Below are positions 19,620 through 29,167 of a stretch of 64,000 nt of DNA, one piece after another. The stretch is taken from positions 1 through 64,000 of the forward strand of contig MPDB01000006.1 of assembly GCA_001874155.1 (NCBI GenBank). The letters run 5' to 3'. The notes below the pieces were generated by a model. The model had not been told where the DNA came from. It ran no database searches and saw nothing but the letters and a program-made list of their open reading frames with translations. Positions within the stretch are counted from its first letter, which is position 1; each line of letters starts with the position of its first letter. Made by a program: the position numbers and the translations under genes. Source of the DNA: Vibrio sp. MedPE-SWchi (lineage in GTDB: Bacteria > Pseudomonadota > Gammaproteobacteria > Enterobacterales > Vibrionaceae).

Positions 19620-20303
19620 CTATCTATCAATAGGGTTAATCGCCCAATCAATCGTACGTTGATTCTGTTTTTTTAGAATGGTGTTGGTTTGGGAAAAGTG
19701 TTGGCAACCTAAAAATCCACGATGAGCCGATAACGGAGATGGGTGTGGGGAAGTGAGAACATGGTGTTTGTCACGGTCGATGAAACGCCCTTTTTTTTGT
19801 GCGTGTGCCCCCCACAGTAAAAAGACGATACCTTCATGATGCTGCGCTATTTTATCAATCATGTGGTCGGTGAACGTCTCCCACCCTATCTTAGAATGTG
19901 AATGCGCTTTGCCTTGCTCTACGGTAAGAACGGTATTCAGCAACAAAACACCTTGCTCAGCCCAATGACCAAGAAAGCCATGGCTAGGAATAGTAAAGCC
20001 ATCGATGTCCTGAGCTAACTCTTTATATATATTGACCAATGACGGGGGAATTTTCACATCAGGAAGAACAGAAAAACTTAAACCATGGGCTTGGTTTGGT
20101 CCGTGGTAAGGGTCTTGACCCAAAATGACAACTTTCACCTCATCAAATGGAGTGAGTTCAAACGCACTAAAAACATTCTTTTGCTCAGGGTAAATAGACT
20201 TACCAGCCGCTCGCTCACTCTCTAAAAACGACATCACCTTCGGGTAATAATCGAGTTTCTTTTCGGCTTCGATAAAATCAGACCATTGCAAGGCACTTGG
20301 CAT
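19620..20303 (-). CDS. ung: Uracil-DNA glycosylase
   Basis: Removes uracil from DNA to start base excision repair. It has 227 residues, typical of family 1 UDG. The catalytic water-activating motif [18 protein letters not shown] contains D64, and the DNA-intercalation motif [11 protein letters not shown] is near the C-terminus. It lies two genes from grcA, a neighbour of ung in E. coli. Confidence 0.98.
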   Translation of the reverse strand: MPSALQWSDFIEAEKKLDYYPKVMSFLESERAAGKSIYPEQKNVFSAFELTPFDEVKVVILGQDPYHGPNQAHGLSFSVLPDVKIPPSLVNIYKELAQDIDGFTIPSHGFLGHWAEQGVLLLNTVLTVEQGKAHSHSKIGWETFTDHMIDKIAQHHEGIVFLLWGAHAQKKGRFIDRDKHHVLTSPHPSPLSAHRGFLGCQHFSQTNTILKKQNQRTIDWAINPIDR

Positions 20304-20376
20304 TTTGTTTCCCTATAAATTGCAGTTTTGTTCATTTTATACTGAACGCATGCAATTTACAGGGATACGAGGTTAA

Positions 20377-20496
20377 TCACGAAGATTTTTGTGGGGTTCT
20401 AAAACGCCCGCCCTGACCCGTAATATGACGGTTTGGCGTTGGCATTCTAGGTGCTGGGACATTGAAGGTTCTTGGTGTGTATGTAATAGCAGACAT
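20377..20496 (-). CDS. 39-residue proline-rich small protein
   Basis: A short ORF between nfo and ung, starting at ATG 20496 with GAGGAG a few bases upstream and ending at TGA 20377. It is proline- and arginine-rich: it begins MSAITYTPRTFNVPAPRM and ends in RFRTPQKSS, with no cysteine and no membrane segment. I do not recognise a family. It is tentatively a gene because of the good ribosome binding site and non-random composition. Confidence 0.5.
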   Translation of the reverse strand: MSAITYTPRTFNVPAPRMPTPNRHITGQGGRFRTPQKSS

Positions 20497-20617
20497 AATG
20501 GCACTCCTCATAACGACTCTGTACTCATCACCCTTTATTCAATGAAACCTACATCTAATAAAGGTGACGCTCGAAAGTAGTAATGAAAGATCAATGCCAA
20601 CTTTTCTATCTTGCTAT

Positions 20618-21499
20618 TTAACTGATTGAATCTAAGTGAAACTTTCTTAGCGCATCAATTTCTTGAGGCCAGATATTTTCATCAATTGTTTCTAAAATCA
20701 ATGGGATACCGTCAAACCTTGGATCCTTTGCGATGTACTCAAAGCAGTCCCAACCAATCTCGCCTTGGCCTAAAGAATGGTGTCTATCGACTCGACTGGC
20801 GAGTTCCACTTTAGAATCATTAACATGCATTGCACGAAGGTAGTGCATTCCAACGATACGATCAAACTCATTGAAGGTTTCATCACATGCTTTTTTAGTA
20901 CGTAGGTCATAGCCTGCGGTAAAGGTGTGGCAAGTATCGAGACAAATGCCAACTCGGCTTTTATCGTCTACTTTTTCAATAATTTTAGCTAAATGTTCAA
21001 ATCGCCACCCCATATTGGTTCCCTGACCGGCCGTATTTTCAATCACAGCGATAACCTCAGGTACCGCTTGATGCGCCAAATTTATCGATTCAGAAATCAG
21101 CTCTAGGCACTCATTCTCAGATATCTTCTTTAAATGACTCCCAGGATGAAAATTTAATAGCGTTAAACCCAGTTGTTGGCAGCGTTCCAGTTCATCAATA
21201 AAGGCTGCTCTCGATTTGAGAAGCTTCTCTTCTTCAGGTGCTCCAAGGTTTATCAGGTATGAATCATGCGGAAGAATATGACCAGTATCAAACCCAAGCA
21301 TTTTACAGTTCGCTTTAAACGCGCTGATCGTTTTCGCTTCCAATGGCTTCGCTTTCCACTGCCTTTGGTTCTTAGTAAATAATGCGAATGCATTGGCGCC
21401 AATCTCCCTCGCTCTCATTGGAGCAAGATCTACTCCACCCGCCGCTGAGACATGAGCGCCTATCAACTTATTGCCATAATCTTTTACTTTCATTGTCAT
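20618..21499 (-). CDS. nfo: Endonuclease IV
   Basis: AP endonuclease of the Nfo family, cutting DNA at abasic sites in base excision repair. The TIM barrel shows GAHVSAAGG near the N-terminus, [28 protein letters not shown] and HVNDSK with Zn2+ ligands. The frame is open to 21583, but family members start a few residues before [10 protein letters not shown], so ATG 21499 (293 residues) is preferred; ATG 21493 is also possible. The ribosome binding site is weak. It lies beside ung, another base excision gene. Confidence 0.92.
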   Translation of the reverse strand: MTMKVKDYGNKLIGAHVSAAGGVDLAPMRAREIGANAFALFTKNQRQWKAKPLEAKTISAFKANCKMLGFDTGHILPHDSYLINLGAPEEEKLLKSRAAFIDELERCQQLGLTLLNFHPGSHLKKISENECLELISESINLAHQAVPEVIAVIENTAGQGTNMGWRFEHLAKIIEKVDDKSRVGICLDTCHTFTAGYDLRTKKACDETFNEFDRIVGMHYLRAMHVNDSKVELASRVDRHHSLGQGEIGWDCFEYIAKDPRFDGIPLILETIDENIWPQEIDALRKFHLDSIS

Positions 21500-21591
21500 A
21501 AACTCACTGTTTAATGGATAGCTCATCACTGCTATCTCTACTATTTTCCACCGCTTTATAGCCTGTTTTAGCGAAAAAATCATCTCTTGCT

Positions 21592-21613
21592 ATTGTTGTA
21601 AAATTACAACAAT
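21592..21613. promoter_or_regulatory. Palindrome upstream of nfo
   Basis: ATTGTTGTAA (21592-21601) and TTACAACAAT (21604-21613) form a perfect 10-base inverted repeat around AA, about 93 bases upstream of the nfo start. It looks like a repressor operator. The nearest known motif I recall, HexR (TGTAAT-N3-ATTACA), has different spacing, so I do not assign a regulator. Confidence 0.45.
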
Positions 21614-21677
21614 GATCACGTTAAAATATTTTTTAATCTATAAAATATTTTATAATCACTTACTTAACAATAACTTA

Positions 21678-21691
21678 TTGATCCAGATCAA
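21678..21691 (+). promoter_or_regulatory. FNR box (distal) of grcA
   Basis: TTGATCCAGATCAA is a perfect TTGAT-N4-ATCAA FNR site. Its centre is 53 bases upstream of the second site, the same spacing as the tandem FNR sites of E. coli yfiD (-93.5 and -40.5, from memory). Confidence 0.72.
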
Positions 21692-21730
21692 GTTAATAAC
21701 CTCAATAAAGTTAATGTTTTTTGTTGTGTT

Positions 21731-21744
21731 TTGACTCAAATCAA
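21731..21744 (+). promoter_or_regulatory. FNR box (proximal) of grcA
   Basis: TTGACTCAAATCAA has one mismatch to the FNR consensus. A centre at -41.5 would put the start near 21778, with the -10 like TAAGAT around 21762-21767. Confidence 0.65.
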
Positions 21745-21831
21745 TATTAGAATGGTCGCCATAAGATAAACAATTATCGCTCGACTTAAAATTTAACAAC
21801 AATTTCCACGTGAGTGGACTAGGAGAAAGTT

Positions 21832-22209
21832 ATGATCCAAGGTATTCAAATTACTCAAGCTGCAAACGATGATCTGCTTAACTCAATCTGGCTACTAGAT
21901 AGCGAGAAAAATGAAGCGCGTTGTGTTGCTGCTGCAAACGGTTATGAAGCTGACCAAATCGTTGCTATCAACGATCTTGGCCAATACGAAAGCCGTGAAG
22001 TTGCTATCGAAACACCACCAAAAATTGAAGGTGGTCAACACCTAAACGTTAACGTTCTTAAGCGTGAAACGTTGGAAGATGCTGTTGCACACCCAGAGAA
22101 CTACCCACAGCTAACTATCCGTGTTTCTGGATACGCTGTACGCTTTAACTCGCTAACGACTGAGCAACAAAAAGACGTTATCGCACGTACATTCACTGAT
22201 TCTCTATAA
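21832..22209 (+). CDS. grcA: Autonomous glycyl radical cofactor GrcA (YfiD)
   Basis: A 125-residue spare-part protein that restores activity to oxygen-damaged pyruvate formate-lyase by supplying a new glycyl radical domain. The radical-bearing glycine is G100 in [18 protein letters not shown] lies just before ATG 21832. Two FNR boxes upstream suggest anaerobic induction, as known in E. coli. The codon usage looks like that of a highly expressed gene. Confidence 0.97.
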   Translation: MIQGIQITQAANDDLLNSIWLLDSEKNEARCVAAANGYEADQIVAINDLGQYESREVAIETPPKIEGGQHLNVNVLKRETLEDAVAHPENYPQLTIRVSGYAVRFNSLTTEQQKDVIARTFTDSL

Positions 22210-22237
22210 TCAGTTCGCTTGTCAAAAAACTAAAATG

Positions 22238-22275
22238 AAAAAAGCGGCGCTATTCAATAGCGCCGCTTTTTTGTG
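22238..22275 (+). terminator. grcA terminator
   Basis: Perfect 12-base stem AAAGCGGCGCTA (22241-22252) and TAGCGCCGCTTT (22258-22269), loop TTCAA, followed by a T-run. A strong rho-independent terminator. Confidence 0.93.
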
Positions 22276-22292
22276 TATTCGCTGTAAATCAA

Positions 22293-22335
22293 AGCCCTAA
22301 CCCCGTTTCCTACAAAACTTGGTAAGGGCTTTTTT
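22293..22335 (+). terminator. Second, weaker hairpin between grcA and thrC
   Basis: GCCCTAACC (22293-22301) pairs with GGTAAGGGC (22321-22329) with one mismatch, and TTTTTT follows. The U-run faces the plus direction, so it backs up the grcA terminator; on the minus side the thrC transcript has only TTTGATTT. Confidence 0.5.
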
Positions 22336-22344
22336 AAATTGAGA

Positions 22345-23628
22345 CTATTTTTGCACTCGGCGTAAAACGACCTTCAAAGCATCAAAGTCATTAGCGAGAT
22401 CTTCAGACAGGAGCTCCATAGCCCCATGTTTTGCTAGAGGTGCTGGCACATCGATGTCTTCCGACAAAATCTCATCAACCACTTCTTTGAATTTAGCTGG
22501 GTGAGCCGTACAAAGGAATAACCCTGTTTCACCGTCTTGAAGCTGCTCGTCTAGCAATCGGTAGGCAATCGCACCATGTGGTTCACACAAGTATCCTTTG
22601 CTCTTAAGATCACGAACAGAATCTGCGCTCTGCTCATCCGTCACCATCCCTTTACCTAATGTATCTAGACCCCAGCCTTTTAATTGGCAAAGTTCTTCAA
22701 TACGAGGCCAGTTGTTTGGCTGACTGACGTCCATAGCGTTAGAGGTTGTCGCGACCGTTGGTTTAGGATCCCATTTACCAGTTTCTAGGTAACGAGGAAC
22801 AGTATCGTTCGCGTTAGTTGCAGCGATAAAGCGCTTAATTGGTAAACCCAGCGCCTTCGCTAATAGGCCAGCAGTGAGGTTTCCAAAGTTACCACTTGGT
22901 ACTGAGATAACCAGGTTTTCACGCTCCTGTTTGCTAAGCTGAGAAGCCGCCTCGAAGTAGTAACAGATTTGAGCCATTAAACGGCTGATGTTGATAGAGT
23001 TCGCTGAGTTTAAGCCAATCTCTTCACGCAGTGCTGCGTCATCAAATGATTGCTTAACCAGCGACTGACACGCATCAAAATCGCCATCAATGGCGACCGT
23101 GTGGATATTTCCACCCAATGTGCAAAACAGCTTCTCTTGTAGAGGGCTGATCTTACCTTTCGGGTAAAGGATCACTACGTTGATGTCTTCCATTCCGTAG
23201 AACGCATGCGCAACTGCTGCGCCAGTATCACCCGATGTTGCGGTCAGAATAGTGATTTTTCCACCATTCGAGACTGCAGCAAGAGACTGTGCCATGAATC
23301 GGCCACCAAAATCTTTAAATGCGAGTGTTGGGCCATGGAAAAGCTCTAGCGCATAAACGCCATCTTTCACTTGTTTAATCGGTGCAGGGAACTGAAAGGC
23401 TTCGGATACTAGGCCTTTAACTACTTCTTTTGAAAGCTCATCACCAATCAGTGCGGATAAAATCTTAGCACTGCGAGAAGTAAAATCTTCGGCTAATAGC
23501 GCATCGATATCATCGAACTTTGGAAGTTCTGATGGAAAAAACAATCCTTGATTGCGTCCTAGCCCTTGGCGTACGGCTTGGCTAAAAGAGACTTGTTCAT
23601 CATTTTCTTTGATGTTGTAGAGCTTCAT
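22345..23628 (-). CDS. thrC: Threonine synthase
   Basis: PLP enzyme converting O-phosphohomoserine to threonine. The N-terminus [15 protein letters not shown] is conserved; the frame is open further upstream but ATG 23628 is chosen because it overlaps the thrB stop by [15 protein letters not shown] holds the PLP lysine. It has 427 residues, typical of the enterobacterial form. It is the last gene of thrLABC. Confidence 0.97.
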   Translation of the reverse strand: MKLYNIKENDEQVSFSQAVRQGLGRNQGLFFPSELPKFDDIDALLAEDFTSRSAKILSALIGDELSKEVVKGLVSEAFQFPAPIKQVKDGVYALELFHGPTLAFKDFGGRFMAQSLAAVSNGGKITILTATSGDTGAAVAHAFYGMEDINVVILYPKGKISPLQEKLFCTLGGNIHTVAIDGDFDACQSLVKQSFDDAALREEIGLNSANSINISRLMAQICYYFEAASQLSKQERENLVISVPSGNFGNLTAGLLAKALGLPIKRFIAATNANDTVPRYLETGKWDPKPTVATTSNAMDVSQPNNWPRIEELCQLKGWGLDTLGKGMVTDEQSADSVRDLKSKGYLCEPHGAIAYRLLDEQLQDGETGLFLCTAHPAKFKEVVDEILSEDIDVPAPLAKHGAMELLSEDLANDFDALKVVLRRVQK

Positions 23629-24596
23629 AGTGAACTTCCTGTAACGGTCGAACCTTGCTTGTCTAAGCGACAAACATGGACGAATCCTTCTTGATTTTGT
23701 ACATAATTTTGTTCGAGCCAACGAGCAACTCGCTCGGCAACGTCTTTATCTTGGCAAATACTGAATAAGGTTGGGCCACTTCCCGAAATTCCGGTCGCTA
23801 ATGCACCCGCTGACATCGCGTATTTACGCGCTTCAGCAAAACCTGGCAGCAGTTTCTCACGATATGGTTCTGCGATCACGTCTTTGATCATCTTCGCCGC
23901 TAATTCAGGCTGTCCTGAGTGGCAAGCGTGGATAAATCCAGCCAAATGACGACCATGTGCAATGATATCTTGACGGCGATATTGCGAAGGCAAAATCTCA
24001 CGGGCTTCAGCCGTCGAGACTGTGATCCCTGGATAAGCCATGACCCAGTACCACTCATCAAAACACGGCACTTCCTGACTGATGATGCCTAACTCTTCAA
24101 GCATTAACTGCAAACCACCGAGGTAACATGGCGCAACGTTATCGTAGTGAATACCACCCGATATTTTCCCTTCCATCTCTCCCATTAGGGCCAGCAATTC
24201 TGTTTCGTCTAACGGTTGACCATGAAAGCGATTTAAAGCATCCAATGCAGCAACAATAGAACAAGCACTCGATCCTAGACCAGAGCCGATTGGCATATTC
24301 TTTTCAAGCGTCATTTCTAATGGTTTTAGTTCAACACTCTTTTTAGCCAGTTCACGAGCAAACACCACCCAGCAATCGTAAACAATGTTCTCTTTTGCAT
24401 CGGTTGGTAATTTGGCAACAAAGCTGCCCGCCGTTTTTAGGGTAAAGGCTTCATCACCCGATTTCACCAATACTCGATCACCGAGTAATGTGCCGTCGAC
24501 AGGTGAGACAGCCGCACCTAGTACATCAAAACCAACACTCACGTTGCCGATTGAAGCAGGCGCATAAACGACAACATCCATATCACTTGAACTCAT
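23625..24596 (-). CDS. thrB: Homoserine kinase
   Basis: GHMP-family kinase phosphorylating homoserine. The ATP-binding motif [12 protein letters not shown] is in the first half and [10 protein letters not shown] near the end; the N-terminus contains [19 protein letters not shown]. The 323 residues include a six-residue extension before MDVVV. ATG 24596 follows directly after the thrA stop and thrC overlaps by ATGA, so the three are translationally coupled. Confidence 0.96.
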   Translation of the reverse strand: MSSSDMDVVVYAPASIGNVSVGFDVLGAAVSPVDGTLLGDRVLVKSGDEAFTLKTAGSFVAKLPTDAKENIVYDCWVVFARELAKKSVELKPLEMTLEKNMPIGSGLGSSACSIVAALDALNRFHGQPLDETELLALMGEMEGKISGGIHYDNVAPCYLGGLQLMLEELGIISQEVPCFDEWYWVMAYPGITVSTAEAREILPSQYRRQDIIAHGRHLAGFIHACHSGQPELAAKMIKDVIAEPYREKLLPGFAEARKYAMSAGALATGISGSGPTLFSICQDKDVAERVARWLEQNYVQNQEGFVHVCRLDKQGSTVTGSSL

Positions 24597-24597
24597 T

Positions 24598-27057
24598 TTA
24601 AACCCCTAACTTCCAACCAAGAGTACGCATTACATCTGAGAATACGCCCGCAGCAGTAACTTCTGTCCCTGCACCGTAGCCACGCAAAACAAGTGGGATT
24701 GGTTGATAGTAACGGCTGTAGAATGCCAGCGCATTTTCACCATCTTTGATTTTAAACATAGGATCATCACCATCAACAGACGCAATACGAACCTTACATT
24801 TTCCATCAGCGATCTCACCTACGTAACGAAGAACCTTTCCTTCTTCTGCCGCTTTCGCTGACTGCTCTTTGAAGTACGCGTCAGCCTCAGGGAGACGAGC
24901 CATAAACTCTTCAACCGATCCTGAATCATCAAAGCCAGGTGGCAATGCCTGATCGACCTCAACATCTTCGAGTTCTAATGCCATTCCTGCTTCACGAGCA
25001 AGAATAAGCAGTTTGCGAGCAACGTCCATGCCTGACAGATCATCACGAGGATCTGGCTCAGTAAATCCATTTTCCTTAGCAATATTCGTTGCTTGGCTAA
25101 GTGTCATGCCTTCATCTAATTTACCAAAGATGTAAGAGAGTGAACCCGATAAAATACCGTTGAATTTCTCCAGTTCATCACCCGCAGAGATTAGGTTTTG
25201 TAAATTCTCGATAACCGGTAAGCCAGCTCCTACCGTTGTTTCATACATCAGCTTACGACGAGAGTTACGGGCAACTTCACGAAGTTGATGGTAATAAGCC
25301 ATGCTTGATGTGTTGGCTTTTTTATTGGGTGTAACAACGTGGAAGCCTGCGCCTAAGAAGTCAGCGTATTGATTTGCAATAGTTTCACTTGAAGTACAGT
25401 CAACAAGCACAGGGTTGATAATATGGTTACGCTGCACCAATGAGATCAAACGAGCTAGGCTAAACTCTTCAGATGCACCTTGCATACGGTCACGCCAGTG
25501 CTCAAGAGGGAGACCATCACTGTCTAAAAGCAGGCCCTTACTGTTTGCCAAGCCACAAACGCGGATCACAATGCCCTTGTCTGCAAGTTTCGCTTGTTGA
25601 CGTTGGATTTGATCAACCAGTTCGCCACCCACACCACCAACGCCGACGACAAATACATCTAGGAAGTGCTTAGAGTTGAACAAGTTTTCATGACATGCCT
25701 TGATAGCTTCAGCAATTTTGTCTTCTGGAATAACCGCAGAGATAGCGCGCTCTGAAGAGCCCTGAGCAATAGCGACAATGTTGACGTTCACTTCGGCAAG
25801 TGACGCAAAGAACTGAGAAGCCACACCGCGAGAAGTGCGCATACCATCGCCCACTAGGGTCACAATAGAAACATCGTCCATGAACTCTACAGGCTCTAAC
25901 AGGCCATCTTTTAATTCCAGTTCAAAGGCATCACTCAATACTTGTTGAGCTTGTTGCTTATCCGCGGATTCGATACAGAAACTGATGCTGTACTCAGATG
26001 ATGATTGAGTAATAAGGACAATTGAGATTCCAGCGGAAGACATCGCTCCAAATACGCGACTCGCCATGCCAACCATGCCCTTCATACCTGGGCCAGAAAC
26101 ATTCACCATAGTGAGGTCGTTGAGCGTCGTAATGCCTTTGATCGCTAAGTTATCTTCACCGGTATCTTGACCAATTAATGTGCCAGCACCTTGAGGGTTA
26201 AAGCTGTTTTTAATCAAACATGGAATATGGAACTGAGCAATAGGAGCTATCGTTTTAGGGTGCAGTACTGAAGCACCAAAGTATGAGAGTTCCATTGCTT
26301 CTTGATAGCTTAGAGACTTAAGTAAGCGAGCATCATCAACCAGTCGTGGGTCGCAATTGTATACACCATCTACATCCGTCCAGATTTCACAGCAATCTGC
26401 TCGTAGACAGGCAGCAAGGACCGCCGCTGAATAATCTGAACCATTACGACCTAGCGTAACCAGTTCACCTTTTGCATTACCAGCAGTAAAGCCAGGCATA
26501 ATATTAACGTGCCCAGTTGGAAGAGGATTTTGCTTAAAGTTTTGAGTGGAGACTTCAACATCGACCATCGCTTCAAGGTGATCACCTTGCGCATAGAGGT
26601 ATTGAACCGGGTCGATAAGACTGGCTGGTTGGCCTTTTGCTTCCAGTGCCGCTTTCATTAACTGGATTGAAATGCGTTCGCCTTTACTGATGATGCGCGC
26701 ATTAACATGGTTCGGACACATGCCCAATAAATTAATACCATGCACAAACTGACGTAATTGAGAAAGTGATGTTTTCATCTGTGTGGTAAAGCCTTTACCA
26801 CAGATGCTAGGAAGCTCTGCTTTAATCTGTTCAAACAGGTCTTTAAAAGAAGCCTCTAGTTCGGCTATCTGTAAATCAGCTTCTCCATTACGCAACGCAG
26901 CTTCAATAACCGCCACTAATTTGTTGGTTGTTTTACCTGGGGCCGATAGAACGACGGCCACTTCTTCTTGCTGCGCATTATTAGCAATGATGTCTGCCGC
27001 TCTTAAAAAACGATCAGCATCCGCTAATGATGAACCTCCAAACTTTAATACTCGCAT
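24598..27057 (-). CDS. thrA: Bifunctional aspartokinase I / homoserine dehydrogenase I
   Basis: Catalyses the first and third steps of the threonine branch: aspartate phosphorylation and reduction of aspartate semialdehyde to homoserine. The kinase occupies residues 1-~300 ([25 protein letters not shown]), followed by paired ACT domains (~310-460) for threonine control. The dehydrogenase follows ([24 protein letters not shown]-like GSLSYIFG). The length, 819 residues, matches E. coli ThrA. It is preceded by a leader peptide and attenuator. Confidence 0.97.
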   Translation of the reverse strand: MRVLKFGGSSLADADRFLRAADIIANNAQQEEVAVVLSAPGKTTNKLVAVIEAALRNGEADLQIAELEASFKDLFEQIKAELPSICGKGFTTQMKTSLSQLRQFVHGINLLGMCPNHVNARIISKGERISIQLMKAALEAKGQPASLIDPVQYLYAQGDHLEAMVDVEVSTQNFKQNPLPTGHVNIMPGFTAGNAKGELVTLGRNGSDYSAAVLAACLRADCCEIWTDVDGVYNCDPRLVDDARLLKSLSYQEAMELSYFGASVLHPKTIAPIAQFHIPCLIKNSFNPQGAGTLIGQDTGEDNLAIKGITTLNDLTMVNVSGPGMKGMVGMASRVFGAMSSAGISIVLITQSSSEYSISFCIESADKQQAQQVLSDAFELELKDGLLEPVEFMDDVSIVTLVGDGMRTSRGVASQFFASLAEVNVNIVAIAQGSSERAISAVIPEDKIAEAIKACHENLFNSKHFLDVFVVGVGGVGGELVDQIQRQQAKLADKGIVIRVCGLANSKGLLLDSDGLPLEHWRDRMQGASEEFSLARLISLVQRNHIINPVLVDCTSSETIANQYADFLGAGFHVVTPNKKANTSSMAYYHQLREVARNSRRKLMYETTVGAGLPVIENLQNLISAGDELEKFNGILSGSLSYIFGKLDEGMTLSQATNIAKENGFTEPDPRDDLSGMDVARKLLILAREAGMALELEDVEVDQALPPGFDDSGSVEEFMARLPEADAYFKEQSAKAAEEGKVLRYVGEIADGKCKVRIASVDGDDPMFKIKDGENALAFYSRYYQPIPLVLRGYGAGTEVTAAGVFSDVMRTLGWKLGV

Positions 27058-27087
27058 CCCTTCTCTCCAAAGTTTTCAAATTGACAT

Positions 27088-27127
27088 AAAAAAAGGCCTG
27101 TATCTCGTGGGATACAGGCCTTTTTTT
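27088..27127 (-). terminator. thr attenuator
   Basis: Perfect 10-base stem GGCCTGTATC (27095-27104) with GATACAGGCC (27111-27120), loop TCGTGG, and a T-tract of seven on the transcribed (minus) strand. It lies between thrL and thrA and is the terminator that threonine and isoleucine charging should control. Confidence 0.92.
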
Positions 27128-27141
27128 GAATTTCTTTTCGG

Positions 27142-27216
27142 TTAGCAGCCTGCCCCAACAATGGTAATGTCGGTAAAAATAATGGTGGTAATCATTAATG
27201 AGCGGCTGTGTCGCAT
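27142..27216 (-). CDS. thrL: thr operon leader peptide
   Basis: A 24-residue leader from ATG 27216 to TAA 27142. Its middle reads MITTIIFTDITIVGAG, rich in threonine and isoleucine, the amino acids that report on thr operon attenuation. Fewer threonines are present than in the E. coli leader. The attenuator begins about 15 bases after the stop. RBS is a weak AGAGA. Confidence 0.85.
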   Translation of the reverse strand: MRHSRSLMITTIIFTDITIVGAGC

Positions 27217-27494
27217 ATAGGTATCTCTAACCTCGTATTTGTTACCTATACGTTTACCTTATTTATGGGGACTGAGTCAAACAAAAGTTATTTTTTTTAA
27301 CGTCATCTCGTTATTTGAGCAACAAAACACGTATATTCAACATCTTTAAGTGACACAATCCATAATTGAGCACCCTAATAACCAAATGCTATATGCAATA
27401 CAAGACACAGGTTTGTTTTTTGTGCTTTACTTATCGTTGCTATAAAAGCGTGGTAAATAAAAATAATAAAAGAACAGTGAACAAGGAGTGGTGT

Positions 27495-27950
27495 ATGAAA
27501 ATATTAATCAGTTTTATCGCACTGATGATGTGTTCACATGCCTATGCGACGTCACTTCCTTCCCTTTCTAGCCTTGAAGAAGACTCACCCCATAAGCTTT
27601 TTGTCTCTAGCGAGCAAAGACCGAGCAACTTCGACTCATGGAAGATCGATAGTGGATACGCGTATAACGTGTTTGACAAGATTGATCTGTATGTGGGTAC
27701 TCGCGTGAACAATGCTGATAGCAATGAAAATGGATTCTTAAGCGGTGTCAGTTATCAATTATCCAATCGCATCTCTGTGAAAAGTACATTACATACGCAT
27801 ACTGAAGTCACTGACGATTCTAAATCTGACTCAATTTCGGCAGAGGTCTCAAGCCGAATGCAGTTGACGGATAAAATTGATTTGCATGCCACACTCGACT
27901 ATCAAGAGTGGCAGCAAGGCATAGAGTTCGGATTAGGTTTTCGTTTTTAA
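27495..27950 (+). CDS. Small predicted outer-membrane beta-barrel protein
   Basis: A 151-residue protein. ATG 27495 has AAGGAG upstream, though the frame is open back to 27366. It has a signal peptide (about residues 1-19, ending CSHAYA) and then alternating beta-strand-like segments, ending in EFGLGFRF, a typical outer-membrane C-terminal strand with terminal phenylalanine. No family is recognised. It sits between the thr operon and an RraA-like gene, facing the latter. The topology is inferred from sequence pattern. Confidence 0.68.
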   Translation: MKILISFIALMMCSHAYATSLPSLSSLEEDSPHKLFVSSEQRPSNFDSWKIDSGYAYNVFDKIDLYVGTRVNNADSNENGFLSGVSYQLSNRISVKSTLHTHTEVTDDSKSDSISAEVSSRMQLTDKIDLHATLDYQEWQQGIEFGLGFRF

Positions 27951-27951
27951 A

Positions 27952-28431
27952 TCAAAGCAGCATTTCTTTCGAAGTCAGCACACCATTCCAATCCGCGTAA
28001 ATAAAGTCACCAGGCTGAATCATTTGATTTTGAATGGTCAAAGTAACGCCCACCTCTCCCGCTCCTTTCTTTTCGGTTTTGATTGGGCAAGCCCCTAGAG
28101 CTTTAATACCAAGATCCATTTGAGAGAGTTGAGCAACATCCCTAACGGCTCCAAAAATGATCACTCCCTCCCAACCATTTTCTATTGCCATTATCGCAAC
28201 TTGATCGCCCATTAGCGCTCTTTTGCACGACTGACTGCCATCCACAACCAATACCTTTCCCTTTCCATCGGTACTGAGCATATCTCGAACCTTGGAGTTA
28301 TCGTGATAGCAACGAACTGTTACAATTTGGCCATAAAAAGCATCCCTTAAACCAAAGTTCTGTAACGGTTGCTCAATCAGAGTGACTCTATCTTCATATT
28401 GATCACAAATATCTGGTGTAATGTCGTTCAT
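27952..28431 (-). CDS. RraA-family protein
   Basis: A 159-residue member of the RraA/DUF1480-type fold shared by RNase E regulator RraA and oxaloacetate/HMG aldolases. The DGS...[22 protein letters not shown] and FGAVRDV region is diagnostic. An excellent ribosome binding site (GGAGGATAT) precedes ATG 28431. Vibrios carry two RraA proteins (RraAV1 and RraAV2 in V. vulnificus), so this may be a regulator or an aldolase; the sequence alone does not decide. It is downstream of a DUF3293 gene in a two-gene operon. Confidence 0.82.
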   Translation of the reverse strand: MNDITPDICDQYEDRVTLIEQPLQNFGLRDAFYGQIVTVRCYHDNSKVRDMLSTDGKGKVLVVDGSQSCKRALMGDQVAIMAIENGWEGVIIFGAVRDVAQLSQMDLGIKALGACPIKTEKKGAGEVGVTLTIQNQMIQPGDFIYADWNGVLTSKEMLL

Positions 28432-28446
28432 ATATCCTCCATGGTT

Positions 28447-28845
28447 TTAAGTAATCCTTTTACAGTACCTATCTTTTATTGGCCCGATAATTCGAACTTT
28501 ATCTTCAACACAGGCAAGCAATAAAAGCTCACCATCTACGACATAATAAATCGCATTTTGTGCAAACTTAACGCCTAGCTCTCTTGCTGAACACATAGAC
28601 AGTTCAACCGCATAGCTTTCTTCAAACCAAGTAAAACCTCTATTTCCGACATCGACCTTTATAGGTTCAATAACTGGTATAGCGCTAATTAGCTGATTGT
28701 TCTGTAATTGGTTATCTTGATATGACTGCAATTTACCGTAACGGTTCCATCCCGTTATGATTGCATAATTATTACTAACAGGAATACGATAAAAATCAAA
28801 ATATGGGTCACTGTATGCCTCCCATAAGTGCGCATCAATCTTCAT
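28447..28845 (-). CDS. DUF3293 family protein
   Basis: A 132-residue cytoplasmic protein beginning MKIDAHLWEAYSDPYF and containing ITGWNRYGKLQS and ESYAVELS. I recognise the DUF3293 family of vibrios and relatives, function unknown. It precedes the RraA-like gene by 15 bases. It is divergent from arcA, sharing a 320-base intergenic region with an FNR box. Confidence 0.78.
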   Translation of the reverse strand: MKIDAHLWEAYSDPYFDFYRIPVSNNYAIITGWNRYGKLQSYQDNQLQNNQLISAIPVIEPIKVDVGNRGFTWFEESYAVELSMCSARELGVKFAQNAIYYVVDGELLLLACVEDKVRIIGPIKDRYCKRIT

Positions 28846-28899
28846 ATAAACCTCGATAGCACTGACACTATACTATTAATATTTGTTACATTTGAACTA

Positions 28900-28913
28900 T
28901 TGATGTAAATCAA
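28900..28913 (+). promoter_or_regulatory. FNR box between the DUF3293 gene and arcA
   Basis: TTGATGTAAATCAA is a perfect TTGAT-N4-ATCAA site. A class II start near 28948 would fit arcA, with TAGCAT (28937-28942) as -10. arcA is FNR-activated in E. coli; assignment here is inferred. Confidence 0.6.
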
Positions 28914-29016
28914 CAAAGTGAAAGGAATTAACATTCTAGCATTGTTAGCAGGCTGTTAAGATTATAAAATCCACGCCATAGACTAGTAGAAAAACGGACA
29001 AGGATAAGGAAGCTAC

Positions 29017-29033
29017 TACCACAAATTGTGGTA
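29017..29033. promoter_or_regulatory. 17-base palindrome in the arcA leader
   Basis: TACCACAA-A-TTGTGGTA is a perfect inverted repeat with one central base, 135-151 bases upstream of arcA. It has the form of an operator; the regulator is unknown. Confidence 0.5.
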
Positions 29034-29167
29034 CTAAGGATAGTGGGCAACTGTAGTGTTATTTCTAACAACTTTGGTTTATTATTAAAAATTAATTAAC
29101 TATATGTTATTTTCTGCCTAGTATTTAATCTATTAGCACAATTTTATCACAAGTTTAGGTACCGCCA

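Noticed and set aside
21592..21613. HexR operator before nfo/grcA
   Set aside because: Half-sites fit (TGTAA/TTACA) but spacing is three bases too short compared with the HexR motif I recall.
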